The notes under the pieces: generated by a model
Told to the model about the DNA's origin: nothing
The model's database searches: none
The model's input: only the letters and a program-made list of their open reading frames with translations
Shown: positions 36,438 through 45,016 of the stretch, one piece after another
Numbering within the stretch: the first letter of the stretch is position 1
How the letters are laid out: every line of letters begins with the position of its first letter
Made by a program: the position numbers and the translations under genes
Origin: Salsipaludibacter sp963735045
GTDB lineage: Bacteria; Actinomycetota; Nitriliruptoria; Nitriliruptorales; Nitriliruptoraceae
DNA: 64,000 bases
Direction: 5' to 3'
NCBI GenBank assembly: GCA_963735045.1
Contig: CAVTIZ010000002.1
Location: forward strand, 62,001-126,000

Positions 36438-36719
36438 CTAGGGACACGCGCAGGGGACGTGCCCACACCGAGGGCAGCCGTCGGCGTAGCGGGTGGCGGC
36501 CTCGGCGAGGTCGACGCCGCACTGGTCGGCGAGGCTGACCAGCCAGGCCAGCACGTCGGAGAACTCGTGGCGCTGTTCCGCCGGGCCCTGGCGACGAATG
36601 GCGCGGGACAGCTCGCCGACCTCCTCCACGAACCACCCGAAGGTGGCGTCGAGGCCACGTTCCCGGTCGCGTTGGCCATAGGTGTCGCGGATGGTGGCCT
36701 GCAGGTCGGCGAGGTCCAT
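36438..36719 (-). CDS. MazG-like nucleotide pyrophosphohydrolase, small form
   Basis: The 93-residue protein starts at ATG 36719 with GGAG upstream. It has the all-alpha NTP-pyrophosphatase pattern: FGWFVEEVGELSRAIRR (ExxE metal-binding helix) followed by EFSDVLAWLVSLADQCGVDL (ExxD). It ends in CPRCGHVPCACP, four cysteines that could bind a metal. Size and motif fit the single-domain MazG/RS21-C6-like group, which hydrolyses non-canonical or excess NTPs. It lies downstream of tRNA-Pro, from which it is separated by a strong hairpin, so it is probably expressed independently. Confidence 0.85.
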   Translation of the reverse strand: MDLADLQATIRDTYGQRDRERGLDATFGWFVEEVGELSRAIRRQGPAEQRHEFSDVLAWLVSLADQCGVDLAEAATRYADGCPRCGHVPCACP

Positions 36720-36815
36720 GGCGATCTCCGTGACGTCGGTCCGCGGGGACTGCGGGCGATCCGGTCCACCTCGCACTGCGGCGGTCGGGACATCGGGTCG
36801 CGGACGGTGACATGC

Positions 36816-36847
36816 CGCGAGGCGCGCCCGGGTGGGCGCGCCTCGCG
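36816..36847 (-). terminator. Terminator hairpin after tRNA-Pro
   Basis: A perfect 14-base-pair stem (CGCGAGGCGCGCCC with its complement) and the four-base loop GGGT lie 6 bases past the tRNA-Pro 3' end on the minus strand. Confidence 0.75.
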
Positions 36848-36852
36848 AGTGG

Positions 36853-36927
36853 TCGGGATGGGCGGATTCGAACCGCCGACCTCCTCGTCCCGAACGAGGC
36901 GCGCTAACCAAGCTGCGCTACATCCCG
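36853..36927 (-). tRNA. tRNA-Pro (CGG anticodon)
   Basis: On the minus strand the acceptor stem CGGGATG/CATCCCG, the D arm GCGCAGCTTGGTTAGCGC, the anticodon arm CCTCGTTCGGGACGAGG (anticodon CGG) and the T arm GGCGGTTCGAATCCGCC fold into a standard cloverleaf of 75 nt with discriminator A. CCA is not encoded. Confidence 0.95.
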
Positions 36928-37079
36928 CCGTGTGTGCCCTCGTCGGGAACGGATGAACCACGACCCGGCAGGGCCGGGCGGGCTCGGTGAGAGCGGTCGT
37001 CAGCGTACCGACGGTCCCGAGGGCACGCGAACCTGCGACCGGCAGCCGGAAGCCGCCACCCGGGCGGCTCCGGCCGGGC

Positions 37080-37994
37080 TCAGGGCAGCAGGGTCAGCAG
37101 CGTCGCCTCGGGGCGACACGCGAACCGGATGGGCGCGTACCGGGAGGTGCCCAGCCCGGCCGAGACGTGCAACGGCACGCCCCGGTGCGTCGAGGCGCCC
37201 CGGGCCTGGTCCAGCGGCAGGTCGCAGTTGTCGACCAGTGCCCCGACGCCCGGCATGCGGACCTGGCCACCGTGGGTGTGTCCGGCCATGACCAGGTCGC
37301 ACCCCACGTCGGCCAGGAGGTCGAGCGCCTCCAGGTAGGGCGCGTGCACGAGGCCGAGGTGCAGCGTCGGCGACCCGACGCCGGGTTCGTCGGGGGGACG
37401 CAGCGTGTCGGTCGTGGGCATCGGCCGGCCGGGCAGGTGGGGATCGTGGATCGCCGACACCGCGACGGGACCGGCCGGTGTGGCGATGGTGGTGGCCTCG
37501 TCGTCGAGCACCGACCAGCCCGAGCGATCCAGCCCCGCGACGAGTTGGTCGGTGTCCAGCCGGTGCCCCCGCGGGGACTCCTCGCGGCTGGGACCGGTGA
37601 AGTAGCGGAACGGGTTGCGGGGTGTGGGCGCCCAGTAGTCGTTGCTGCCGAGCACGGCCAGTCCGGGCCGGCCGTCCGCGGTCAGCGGGGCCAGCGAGGC
37701 CACCACCTGTTGTTCCATCCGGACGTCGCCGAGCAGGTCGCCGGTGGCCACCACGAGGTCGTAGGGCTCCTCGGCGAGCCCCGCGAGGAAGTCGTCCATG
37801 CGACCGTGGCGTCGGGACAGGTGCAGGTCGGACAGGTGCAGGACGCGCATCGGCGGAGTGCCGGCGGCCAGCACCCCGGGCAGGTGGAGGTGCTGCAGGC
37901 GGTACCAGCGGGCCTCCAGCCAGGCATAGGCGAGCATGGCCGTGCCGGCCGACGTCGTGACGGCGGCCGCGCGGGCAGGGGTCCGGGTGTCCAT
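37080..37994 (-). CDS. Membrane-anchored metallophosphoesterase
   Basis: The 304-residue protein starts at ATG 37994, one base after the stop of the PBP gene (TGACATG), so the two are translationally coupled. A hydrophobic N-terminal segment (AAVTTSAGTAMLAYAW) is followed by calcineurin-like motifs: VLHLSDLHLSRRH, VVATGDLLGD, LAVLGSNDYW (GNxE/D type), LGLVHAPY and MAGHTHGGQVRMP. These residues bind two metal ions. Similar proteins (YaeI/YkuE-like) act on lipid or phosphodiester substrates at the membrane. The M. tuberculosis ponA2 neighbour Rv3683 belongs to the same broad family (recalled, not checked). Confidence 0.92.
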   Translation of the reverse strand: MDTRTPARAAAVTTSAGTAMLAYAWLEARWYRLQHLHLPGVLAAGTPPMRVLHLSDLHLSRRHGRMDDFLAGLAEEPYDLVVATGDLLGDVRMEQQVVASLAPLTADGRPGLAVLGSNDYWAPTPRNPFRYFTGPSREESPRGHRLDTDQLVAGLDRSGWSVLDDEATTIATPAGPVAVSAIHDPHLPGRPMPTTDTLRPPDEPGVGSPTLHLGLVHAPYLEALDLLADVGCDLVMAGHTHGGQVRMPGVGALVDNCDLPLDQARGASTHRGVPLHVSAGLGTSRYAPIRFACRPEATLLTLLP

Positions 37995-37995
37995 G

Positions 37996-40965
37996 TCAGC
38001 CACCGTCCGCGGGTGTCGCTGCCTCGCCACCGCCGCCACCGCCGCCACCACCGTTGCCGCCTCCCCCGCCGTTGCCGCCGCCCCCGCTGTTGCTGCTGCC
38101 GTTGCCGCCGCCCCCGCCGCGGCCTCCCGTGGGAGTGGGGCTGGGTGCGGGCGCGGCAGGCGTCGGTGTGGGCTCGGACGTGGCCGTGGTCGTCGGGTCG
38201 GGCTCCGTGGGCTGCGGATCGGGGTCGGCATCCGGTTCGGGTTCCGGCTCCGGTTCGGGCTCGGGCTCGGGCTCGGGGGGTGGCGGTGGCGCGACGTAGT
38301 TGCCGACCTCGATGTTGACCGTGTTGCCCGGGCTGAGCCGCGCGCTGCCGGCCGGCTGCTGGCGCAGGACGACGCCCCCCAGGCTCGGGTCGTCGACGGT
38401 CCCGGTGAAGGTCCCGACGGCGTAGCCCGCCGCCTCGAGGCGGTCCGTCGCGGCGCTGGCCGACAGGCCGACCACGTCCGGGATCCGGGGGAACGGCCCC
38501 TCGCCGTCGGAGATCTCGGCGGTCACGAAGTTGCCCACGTCGACGTCGGCGCCCGCGGCAGGCTGCTGGCCCACGATCGTGCCGGCTGGCCGCCAGTCGC
38601 TGACGCTGTCCTCGCGCAACTGCAGGCCGGCCTCCTCGACCCGGTCACGGGCCTCGTCCAGCGAGCCGGCGGCCACCAGGTCGGGCATCGTGGTGGTCGG
38701 GATCGGCGGTGGCTCGGGGAACTCCTCGGGCTCGAAGGGCTCCATGACCCGGACCATGTAGTCGGCCCACATCGGCGCCGGGATGGTCCCGCCCTGGACG
38801 ACCTCGTACGACGAGCCACCGATCGTGACGTCGGTCATGACCTTGGTGACGGCCGGGCACTGTCGGTCGGGCAGGTCGTCGTCACTGCCGTCGTGGCTCT
38901 CCGGGCACGCCTCGACCGCGTCGGCGATCGTGTCGAAGTAGCGGATGCCGTTGGCGTATCCCATCCAGGCCGCCGAGGCGTAGCGCGTGGTGAAGCCCAG
39001 GAACCACGCATCGCGCGAGCTGTTCGTGGTCCCGGTCTTGCCGCGCACGGGATGGTCCATCCGCTCGCCGACCACGGGCGCGGTGCCGCCCGCGCTGACC
39101 GGTCCGGCCATGACGTCGACGACCCGGTCGACCACGATCTGGTCCACGACGCGCTCGCAGGCGTCCTGGTGCTCGTAGAGCACCTCCCCGTTGCGGTCCT
39201 CGATGCGCTCGATGACGTAGGGGGCGCAGTACTCACCCCGGTTGGCCAGGGTCGCGTAGGCCGAGGCCATCTCCAGCGGGGTCGCGTCGTAACCACCGAG
39301 GCCGACCGAGCACGCCAGGTTGGCCATCCCGCCCAGCGCCGGGTTGCGCTCGAGCTCACGGGCCCATTCCCGCAGGCCCAGGCGTTGGGCCATGTCGCCC
39401 ACCACCGGCGGCGTGACCAGTCCGGTGAGGCGGGCGTGGTAGACGTTGACCGACGACTGGAGCGCGGTGTACATGTCGCGCAGGCCACCCTTGGAGGTGT
39501 TGGCCGGGGTGTAGTACCCGGTCTCGTCCTGGTCGTCCGGGCACTCCTCGATCGGGTCGCCGCCCTGCTCCTCGGCGTCGTCGGAGTCCAGCATGAAGCC
39601 GGGGGAGTAGCCGGTCTCGATCGCGGCGGCCTGCACGAACGGCTTGAACGACGAGCCGGGCTGGCGGGCGGTCCCGCCGCCGGCGGGGACCAGCGGGTTG
39701 ACCTGCGTCTGGTCGCACACCAGTTCGCCGTCGTCGCCACGCCCGGCGAAGTCGTCGTCGGACGGGTCGCCGGGGTTGCCGAGGCAGGTGCCCCACTCGT
39801 AGGGCCCGAGGGCCATGGTGCGCACGGCGCCCGACCCGGGCTCGATGGTGATCAGGCCGGCCATCGGTTCGGTCGCCACCTCCTCGCGGGTCGGGTCGTC
39901 GTCGGTGAGGTAGTCGGTGATGGTCTCCTGGGCCATCGCCTGGAGCTTGGGGTCCAGGGTGGTGGTGATGCGCAGGCCGCCCTGGAAGACGCGACTGGTG
40001 CGCTCGTCGGTGTCCCCGCCCAGCATCCGCAGCAACTGGACCTGGTCCTGGCCCAGCGTCTCGGCCGTGTCCTGATCGGTCAGCAGCTCGGTGACCCAGT
40101 TGGTCCAGAACGGGTTGGTCGGATCGGCCGACACCGAGGGCTCCACCCCGAGTCCACTGTCGCGCGCCAGGTCGCGTTGGCGCGTGGAGATGAAGCCTTC
40201 CTCGGCCATCTGCCCCAGCACGATGTTGCGTCGGGTCTCGGCGTTGCCGGGGTTCTCGATCGGGTTGTTGGCACCGGGCGCACGGATCGTGCCGGCCAGC
40301 GTGGCGGCCTCGGCGACGGTCAGGTCGGCGAGGTCCTTGGAGAAGTAGCGTTCGGCCGCTGTGGACACGCCCCACGCGCCGGAGCCGAAGTAGGCCGTGT
40401 TGAGGTAGGCCTCGAGGATCTGCTCCTTGGACATCTGCTGTTCGAGCTGGACCGCCCAGGTGGCCTCCTGGATCTTGCGGTCCAGGGTCTCGGCGGTGGC
40501 GTCGTCGGACTGGTAGGCGTAGGCGATCTTGATGTACTGCTGGGTGATGGTGGACCCGCCGCCCACGATCGCCCCGGCGGCGACGTTGGAGACCGCCGAA
40601 CGGATGATGGCCTCGGAGTTCACACCGTTGTGGGTCCAGAACTCGGCGTCCTCGGTGGCCACCACGGCGTCGACCATGACGTCGGGGATGTCGGCGAAGG
40701 CCACCGGCTCGCGGTTCTCACGGAAGTTGATCTCGTCGAGGACACGACCGTCGGAGGCATAGATGAAGGAGTTCTCGGGCGGGTCCGTCAACTCCGGCAG
40801 CGGCGCGACGTCCAGGAAGTCGTCGGTGAAGGTGTCCATGGTGTCGGAGGCCAGGGTCAACCCGGGCAGCGCCAGCGACGACACCAGCAGCGCCGTCATG
40901 ACGATGATCGCCACGATCAGCACGAGCCGCTCGATGATCGCGCGGGTGCGGCTGGCGGTGGTCAT
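37996..40965 (-). CDS. Class A penicillin-binding protein with PASTA domains (PonA2-like)
   Basis: Start at ATG 40965 gives 989 residues. It has a short cytoplasmic tail and one span (LVLIVAIIVMTALLVSSLAL), then a GT51 transglycosylase domain with catalytic EDAEFWTHNGVN and GGGSTITQQYIK. The transpeptidase domain follows with SxxK as GSSFKPF, SxN as SVNVYH, and KTG as GKTGTTN. Two PASTA domains (about 775-910; MPDLVAAGSLDEA and IPDVVGLSASAA) precede an Glu-Pro run and a very Gly/Asn-rich tail. It polymerises and cross-links peptidoglycan outside the membrane. PASTA domains are known to bind peptidoglycan fragments or beta-lactams. The layout and the neighbouring whiB and ArsA genes match M. 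tuberculosis ponA2. Confidence 0.95.
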   Translation of the reverse strand: MTTASRTRAIIERLVLIVAIIVMTALLVSSLALPGLTLASDTMDTFTDDFLDVAPLPELTDPPENSFIYASDGRVLDEINFRENREPVAFADIPDVMVDAVVATEDAEFWTHNGVNSEAIIRSAVSNVAAGAIVGGGSTITQQYIKIAYAYQSDDATAETLDRKIQEATWAVQLEQQMSKEQILEAYLNTAYFGSGAWGVSTAAERYFSKDLADLTVAEAATLAGTIRAPGANNPIENPGNAETRRNIVLGQMAEEGFISTRQRDLARDSGLGVEPSVSADPTNPFWTNWVTELLTDQDTAETLGQDQVQLLRMLGGDTDERTSRVFQGGLRITTTLDPKLQAMAQETITDYLTDDDPTREEVATEPMAGLITIEPGSGAVRTMALGPYEWGTCLGNPGDPSDDDFAGRGDDGELVCDQTQVNPLVPAGGGTARQPGSSFKPFVQAAAIETGYSPGFMLDSDDAEEQGGDPIEECPDDQDETGYYTPANTSKGGLRDMYTALQSSVNVYHARLTGLVTPPVVGDMAQRLGLREWARELERNPALGGMANLACSVGLGGYDATPLEMASAYATLANRGEYCAPYVIERIEDRNGEVLYEHQDACERVVDQIVVDRVVDVMAGPVSAGGTAPVVGERMDHPVRGKTGTTNSSRDAWFLGFTTRYASAAWMGYANGIRYFDTIADAVEACPESHDGSDDDLPDRQCPAVTKVMTDVTIGGSSYEVVQGGTIPAPMWADYMVRVMEPFEPEEFPEPPPIPTTTMPDLVAAGSLDEARDRVEEAGLQLREDSVSDWRPAGTIVGQQPAAGADVDVGNFVTAEISDGEGPFPRIPDVVGLSASAATDRLEAAGYAVGTFTGTVDDPSLGGVVLRQQPAGSARLSPGNTVNIEVGNYVAPPPPPEPEPEPEPEPEPEPDADPDPQPTEPDPTTTATSEPTPTPAAPAPSPTPTGGRGGGGGNGSSNSGGGGNGGGGGNGGGGGGGGGEAATPADGG

Positions 40966-41362
40966 GGCGGTCGGGCTCCGACGAGACGATCGTGCAGGAC
41001 GGGCGGTGGGCGGACGACGGCGACACGTCGATGACGACACGTCGACGAGGGCAGGTCACGGCGCGGTGACGTCGCGTGGGCCCGGACGTGCCCACAGGCT
41101 ACCGGCGGGGAGGACGTGGACCGTGGCGCCGACGGTGGTCGTTGGGGAGCGCGGGCAGGAGGTGGAAACACATGAAAAAGAGTGAAACGTGTTTCGATGT
41201 TTCGACGATGTTGCGGCAATGGCTCGAAAGGGCCATGCAGTGGGGAGGCCTGACCCCCTAGCGTGATGGTTGGTCGTGCAACGACCCAGCGTGATGTCCC
41301 CATCCGGTCGCCGGGGGGCCGCGACTGTGCCTCGTCGGCGACCATCGCAGGAGAGGCTGACC
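40966..41362. promoter_or_regulatory. Divergent control region between the PBP and whiB genes
   Basis: No gene is seen in 397 bases. An AT-rich island (41160-41230) holds four five-base half-sites: GAAAC at 41165-41169 and 41184-41188, and GTTTC at 41191-41195 and 41199-41203. The inner pair forms GAAAC-GT-GTTTC. Nearer whiB, a hairpin GGTCGT-GCA-ACGACC (41272-41286) is flanked by two copies of AGCGTGATG (41260-41268 and 41289-41297). TAGCGT at 41259-41264 could be a -10 box for whiB. These look like regulator sites; the regulator is unknown. Confidence 0.5.
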
Positions 41363-41584
41363 GTGGAGTCATGGGCTGATGCAGCACGTTGTCGGGGGAT
41401 GGATCCAGAAGCGTTCTTCGGACGAAACCTGACCGAGGCGAAGGACGCCATCAAGACGTGTGAACGCTGCGAGGTCCGGACCCAGTGTCTCGACTACGCC
41501 ATCGAGGAGGGCATCGAGATCGGTGTCTGGGGCGGGCTGACGGAGCGACAACGCCGCGCCCACGTGCGACGCCTCGCCGGCTGA
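41363..41584 (+). CDS. WhiB-family iron-sulfur regulator
   Basis: The 73-residue protein starts at GTG 41363 with AGGAGAGG 8 bases upstream. It carries the four-cysteine [4Fe-4S] pattern (C in AARCRGMDPE, then CERCEVRTQC), the GVWGG turn, and a basic C-terminal RQRRAHVRR that contacts DNA or sigma factor. Known: WhiB proteins bind the primary sigma factor and respond to O2 or NO. By position between the PASTA PBP and the ArsA pair it corresponds to WhiB4 in mycobacteria, but this short form lacks distinguishing features, so the subclass is inference. Confidence 0.93.
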   Translation: MESWADAARCRGMDPEAFFGRNLTEAKDAIKTCERCEVRTQCLDYAIEEGIEIGVWGGLTERQRRAHVRRLAG

Positions 41585-41604
41585 GCACTTCGCAACGCTG
41601 ACAT

Positions 41605-41632
41605 CGGGCCGGACCCCTCGGGGTCCGGCCCG
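41605..41632. terminator. Convergent terminator between whiB and the YbjN-like gene
   Basis: A 13-base-pair stem CGGGCCGGACCCC with its complement closes on TC. It serves the plus-strand whiB and the minus-strand gene ending at 41656. Confidence 0.7.
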
Positions 41633-41655
41633 GCGTGGTTGGGGCGGTCAGTCCG

Positions 41656-42408
41656 TCACAGGTAGCCCTGGACGTTCGTACTGGGATCATCGCTGGGGTC
41701 GCGCCCGTCGGGTCCGGGTGGCGAGGTCGACTCGCGGACGTCGGCCGGGGCCTCGTCGAAGGTGCGGCCCCCGAAGCGATCGCCGATCGTGTCGTCGAGG
41801 CTGGCGGCCGTCCGCGCCACCACCGCCACGGCGGCCTGCAGTTCCGGGGCGTCCAGCGCCGTCCCGAGCAGTGTGTGACGCAGCCACACCGCGCGGTTGT
41901 CCTCGTCGTAGGACAGCGACCCGAACCCGAGCCGGTGGTTGGTGATCACCAGGAACCGGGCCAGGTCCGGGCTGAGGTCGAGGTCGATGTTGGTCACGGA
42001 ATGGACGCTGACGGCCAGCCCGACCGGGGTCGGCCCCACCGTCACGAACACGCGCGCGCCGTCATGGGTGAACGAGAAGTTCCCGAAGCTGTCCACCTCG
42101 TAGCTGGACAGCATCGCCCGCAGGAGCCCGCCGACGTGGGTCCGGAGGTCCTCGGCGTCGACGAAGATGCCGGTGCGCCGGGGCGGTGGCCGCTTGGGAC
42201 CGCCGGCCACGGTCACCGCATGTCGCGGGCCCTCCCCGTCCCCGGCCTCGGGGTCCGACCCGCCGTCGACGGGCTCGTCGTGTGACTCGTCCCGGGACGT
42301 GCCGGGGGAGGTGTCTGGCGAGGTGTCTGGCGAGGTGTCTGACGAGGTGTCTGACGAGGTGTCTGGGGACGGCTCGGGGGACGGCTCGGGGTCGTCGGAG
42401 GTGGACAT
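41656..42408 (-). CDS. YbjN / type III secretion chaperone-fold protein
   Basis: The 250-residue protein has a low-complexity N-terminal third built from Asp-Thr-Ser-Pro/Ser units (encoded by 12-base tandem repeats). A folded core (about 75-205) follows: GIFVDAEDLRTHVGGLLRAM, FGNFSFTHDGARVFVTVG, LVITNHRLGFGSLSYDED and VWLRHTLLGTALD. This matches the YbjN/T3SS-chaperone-like family, commonly found beside ArsA-like ATPases in actinobacteria. Role is probably protein binding or chaperoning. The acidic C-terminal tail is disordered. It lies 126 bases downstream of the ArsA pair on the same strand. Confidence 0.82.
   Translation of the reverse strand: MSTSDDPEPSPEPSPDTSSDTSSDTSPDTSPDTSPGTSRDESHDEPVDGGSDPEAGDGEGPRHAVTVAGGPKRPPPRRTGIFVDAEDLRTHVGGLLRAMLSSYEVDSFGNFSFTHDGARVFVTVGPTPVGLAVSVHSVTNIDLDLSPDLARFLVITNHRLGFGSLSYDEDNRAVWLRHTLLGTALDAPELQAAVAVVARTAASLDDTIGDRFGGRTFDEAPADVRESTSPPGPDGRDPSDDPSTNVQGYL
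42308..42391. repeat. 12-base tandem repeats in the YbjN-like gene
   Basis: Five near-identical units of GAGGTGTCTGGC/GAC (42308-42367) are followed by two units of GACGGCTCGGGG (42368-42391). They encode the Asp-Thr-Ser/Pro N-terminal tail in frame, so unit number can change without disrupting the gene. Confidence 0.85.
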
Positions 42409-42534
42409 GTCGGCCTCGTGTTCGGTGGGTCGGGAGTCGGGGGCGTGTCGGGGGCTGGTGGGCGGCGTGTCGGGGCGGGCTGGCGGTCCGGGTCGCGTGG
42501 TCGCTCGCCGGGAGGCGCGTCGTGGCCAGTCGGG

Positions 42535-43737
42535 TCAGCCGGGGGGCGACGGCACCGCACCCAGCAGGTGGTCGGCGATCGCGGCCAGTCCCTCCAGGTC
42601 GTGCACGTCGCCGGATCGGCGCGGCACCTCGACCAGGTGCGGGACGTCGCGGTGGACCAGGGCGGCAGCGACGTCGCGACGCTCGCGCCGGGCGATGATG
42701 CCCGTCCTGGCCGCCAGGCGCAGTGCGTCGGCGAGCGCCGCGCGGACCTCGGGCGGCCCGGATTCGTCGCCGGGTCGGTCGAGCCGGGTGGCGGCGTCCA
42801 TGAGCTGTTCGGGGTCCCGGCCACCCGACATCGGGGTGTGCAGGCGGTTGACCACCACGCCGGCCAGGGCGAGGCCCTCCTGTTCGAGTCGGTCGACGAA
42901 GAAGCGGGCCTCGCGCAAGGGCGGCGGCTGCGGGGAGGCCACCACGACGAACTGCGAGGTCGGGCGCCGAAGCAGCGCGAGCACCTCCTCTGCGCGTTCC
43001 TTGAAGCCGTCGTACATCCCGTCGAAGGCCCGGAAGAAGTCCGCGATGTCGTCGAGCACCTCCATGCCGGTGACCCGGCCCGCCACCCGCATGAAGGCGG
43101 TGGCCCCGACCCCGACCGCGCGCAGGTAGCCCTTGCCGGCCGACACCGCGGGCTGCAGCAGCAACCGCAACAGCCGCCCCTCCAGGAACGACGTCATGCG
43201 CCGGGGGGCGTCCAGGAAGTCCAGGGCGTTGCGGGTCGGTGGCGTGTCCACCACGATCAGGTCCCAGGTCCCGCGGTCGTGGAGTTCGTGGAGCTTCTCC
43301 ATCGCCATGTACTCCTGGGTGCCCGACAGGGTCGACGACAGGGTCCGGTAGATGCGGTTGGCCCGGATCGCCTCGGCGCGGTCCGGGCTGGTGGCCTGGC
43401 GCTCCACGAGCCCGTCGAAGGTGGTCTGCATGTCCAGCATCATGGCGTCGAGGTGCCCGCCGGGCCGGTCGTCGCCCGGGGTCGCCGATGCCGGCACGTC
43501 GTCGAGCGGGACCGACTGGGGTTCGCCGGCAAGGTCGTCGAGCCCGAGGGCCTGGGCCAGGCGCCGGGCCGGGTCGATGGTGATGACCAGCGCGGTGCGA
43601 CCCCGACGGGCCGCGGCCAGGCCGAGTGCGGCCGCCGTGGTGGTCTTGCCCACCCCTCCGGCGCCGGTCGTGACCAGGATGTGGGCCCGGTCCACGGCGG
43701 TGGCCAGCGACCCCGGGTCGGTGACGGCCGCCGTCAC
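42535..43737 (-). CDS. ArsA/Get3-like ATPase, second of a pair
   Basis: The 400-residue protein begins at GTG 43737, overlapping the stop of the upstream ArsA gene (GTGA). It has the deviant P-loop HILVTTGAGGVGKTTTAAAL, IDPARRLAQALG, and switch motif WDLIVVDTPPTRNALDFLDAP, all typical of the ArsA/Get3 class of SIMIBI ATPases. Unlike arsenite pumps it lacks an arsB partner and metal-binding cysteine triplets. Actinobacterial pairs of this kind (mycobacterial Rv3679-Rv3680) are associated with envelope stress tolerance. It probably forms a heterodimer with the partner gene. C-terminal helices (about 300-400) may bind membrane proteins. Confidence 0.93.
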   Translation of the reverse strand: MTAAVTDPGSLATAVDRAHILVTTGAGGVGKTTTAAALGLAAARRGRTALVITIDPARRLAQALGLDDLAGEPQSVPLDDVPASATPGDDRPGGHLDAMMLDMQTTFDGLVERQATSPDRAEAIRANRIYRTLSSTLSGTQEYMAMEKLHELHDRGTWDLIVVDTPPTRNALDFLDAPRRMTSFLEGRLLRLLLQPAVSAGKGYLRAVGVGATAFMRVAGRVTGMEVLDDIADFFRAFDGMYDGFKERAEEVLALLRRPTSQFVVVASPQPPPLREARFFVDRLEQEGLALAGVVVNRLHTPMSGGRDPEQLMDAATRLDRPGDESGPPEVRAALADALRLAARTGIIARRERRDVAAALVHRDVPHLVEVPRRSGDVHDLEGLAAIADHLLGAVPSPPG

Positions 43738-44879
43738 GACCCCACCTCGGTCGTCGTCGGGCCGATGACGTCGGCGCGGTCCTCGGCGCGGAGCAGGTCG
43801 TCGACCAGGTCCGTCGTGTCGAGGCCGTGTGGTCCCTCGGCGCCGACCTGGCGGGCCAGCGTGTCGGCCAGCACCTGCAGGGCCGACACGTCCATCGCGT
43901 CGGTGGCCAGGTCCGGCAGCACCAGCACGGGGGTGTCGTGTCCCCGTCGCAGCCGCGCGACCGCGCGTCGCTGGCGTGCCAGGAGGTCCCCGTGGTCGAC
44001 CACCAGGTCGACCAGCCCGCCGAGCTGGGCCGCGTCCAGCTCCAGGCCCGCACTCGCCGCGGTCGCGCGGAGTCGTTTCCCGGCCCGTCCGCCCAGCTGG
44101 GCCGTGGCCGCGTCGTCGATCGCGGGCAGCACCACCTGGTTGGCGACCACGGCGCCCGTGCGGATGTCGGCGGCGGCCAGTGCGGCCACGCCCTCGACGG
44201 CCTCGGTGACCGGCATCTCCTCGGGGAGGGTGACCAGCACCGCGCGGGTCCGGGCAGGGTCGGTCAGCATGGTCTCGATCTGGCCGGCCTGCCGCCGGAT
44301 CGGCCCGACCCGCACGATCTCGGTCACGGCCGCGGGGGACTGCAGGAACGGCAGGATGCGGCCGGTCGGGGGGGCGTCGACGATGATGGTGTCGAACTGG
44401 CGACGCCCGTCCCGTCGACGTCGGGCCTCGATCTCGTAGACCTTGCCGATCAGCAACAGGTCTCGCAGGCCGGGCGCCGCCGTCGTCACGAAGTCCAGGG
44501 CGTTCGAGCGCTCCATCATCCACTGGACCCGCTTGAGGCCGTAGAAGAGTTCGAGGTACTCGTAGACGGACTCGGACGGGTCCAGGGCCACGCCCCACAG
44601 CCCGGGGCGGAACTCGCGCTCCCGGTAGTCCCACGGGGGAGTCGCCAGGGCCCGCGACAGGCTGTGGCGACCCTCCACCTCGACCACCAGCGTGTCGCGG
44701 CCGGAATCGGCTGCCGCCAGGCCCAGCGCGGCCACGGTGGTGGTCTTGCCGACGCCTCCCTTGCCCGTCACCAGCAGCACATTGGCCCCGAACAGCTCGT
44801 CGTGGCCGGCCAGTCGGCGCCACGGCGTGCCGGCAGCCGCCTGGGACGGGTCTGCTCCCTGGTCCTGTCGAGCGCCCAT
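43734..44879 (-). CDS. ArsA/Get3-like ATPase, first of a pair
   Basis: The 381-residue protein starts at ATG 44879, 3 bases after a strong GGAGGAG. It has P-loop NVLLVTGKGGVGKTTTVAAL, VVEVEGRHSLSRAL, and switch FDTIIVDAPPTGRILPFL. It shares fold and order with the overlapping downstream partner but is diverged from it. Known actinobacterial homologues work as a two-component ATPase. The gene is divergently transcribed from NfeD (45017). Its start lies 138 bases from NfeD's start, so a shared promoter region is likely. Confidence 0.93.
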   Translation of the reverse strand: MGARQDQGADPSQAAAGTPWRRLAGHDELFGANVLLVTGKGGVGKTTTVAALGLAAADSGRDTLVVEVEGRHSLSRALATPPWDYREREFRPGLWGVALDPSESVYEYLELFYGLKRVQWMMERSNALDFVTTAAPGLRDLLLIGKVYEIEARRRRDGRRQFDTIIVDAPPTGRILPFLQSPAAVTEIVRVGPIRRQAGQIETMLTDPARTRAVLVTLPEEMPVTEAVEGVAALAAADIRTGAVVANQVVLPAIDDAATAQLGGRAGKRLRATAASAGLELDAAQLGGLVDLVVDHGDLLARQRRAVARLRRGHDTPVLVLPDLATDAMDVSALQVLADTLARQVGAEGPHGLDTTDLVDDLLRAEDRADVIGPTTTEVGS

Positions 44880-45016
44880 CGACTCCTCCGGCCCCGGCGA
44901 CTGCGCGGTCGAGGCTACGGCCTGGTCGCCCCGGCGCCGTGTCCGTCGGCCCCGCCCCCGGCACCGACCGCCCTCATCGGTGCCGGGCCCGCAACGGGCA
45001 TGGATATCCTGCCGTC

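Noticed and set aside
37936..41034. 1032-codon plus-strand open frame
   Set aside because: It is antisense to the PASTA penicillin-binding protein, which has complete catalytic motifs.
42308..42391. 12-base repeats considered as a CRISPR or satellite array
   Set aside because: The units are directly abutting, without spacers, and code in frame for the Asp-Thr-Ser tail of the YbjN-like protein.
42535..44879. Arsenic resistance function for the ArsA pair
   Set aside because: There is no arsB/acr3, arsR or arsC gene nearby and no metal-binding cysteine triplet; the context is envelope and redox genes.
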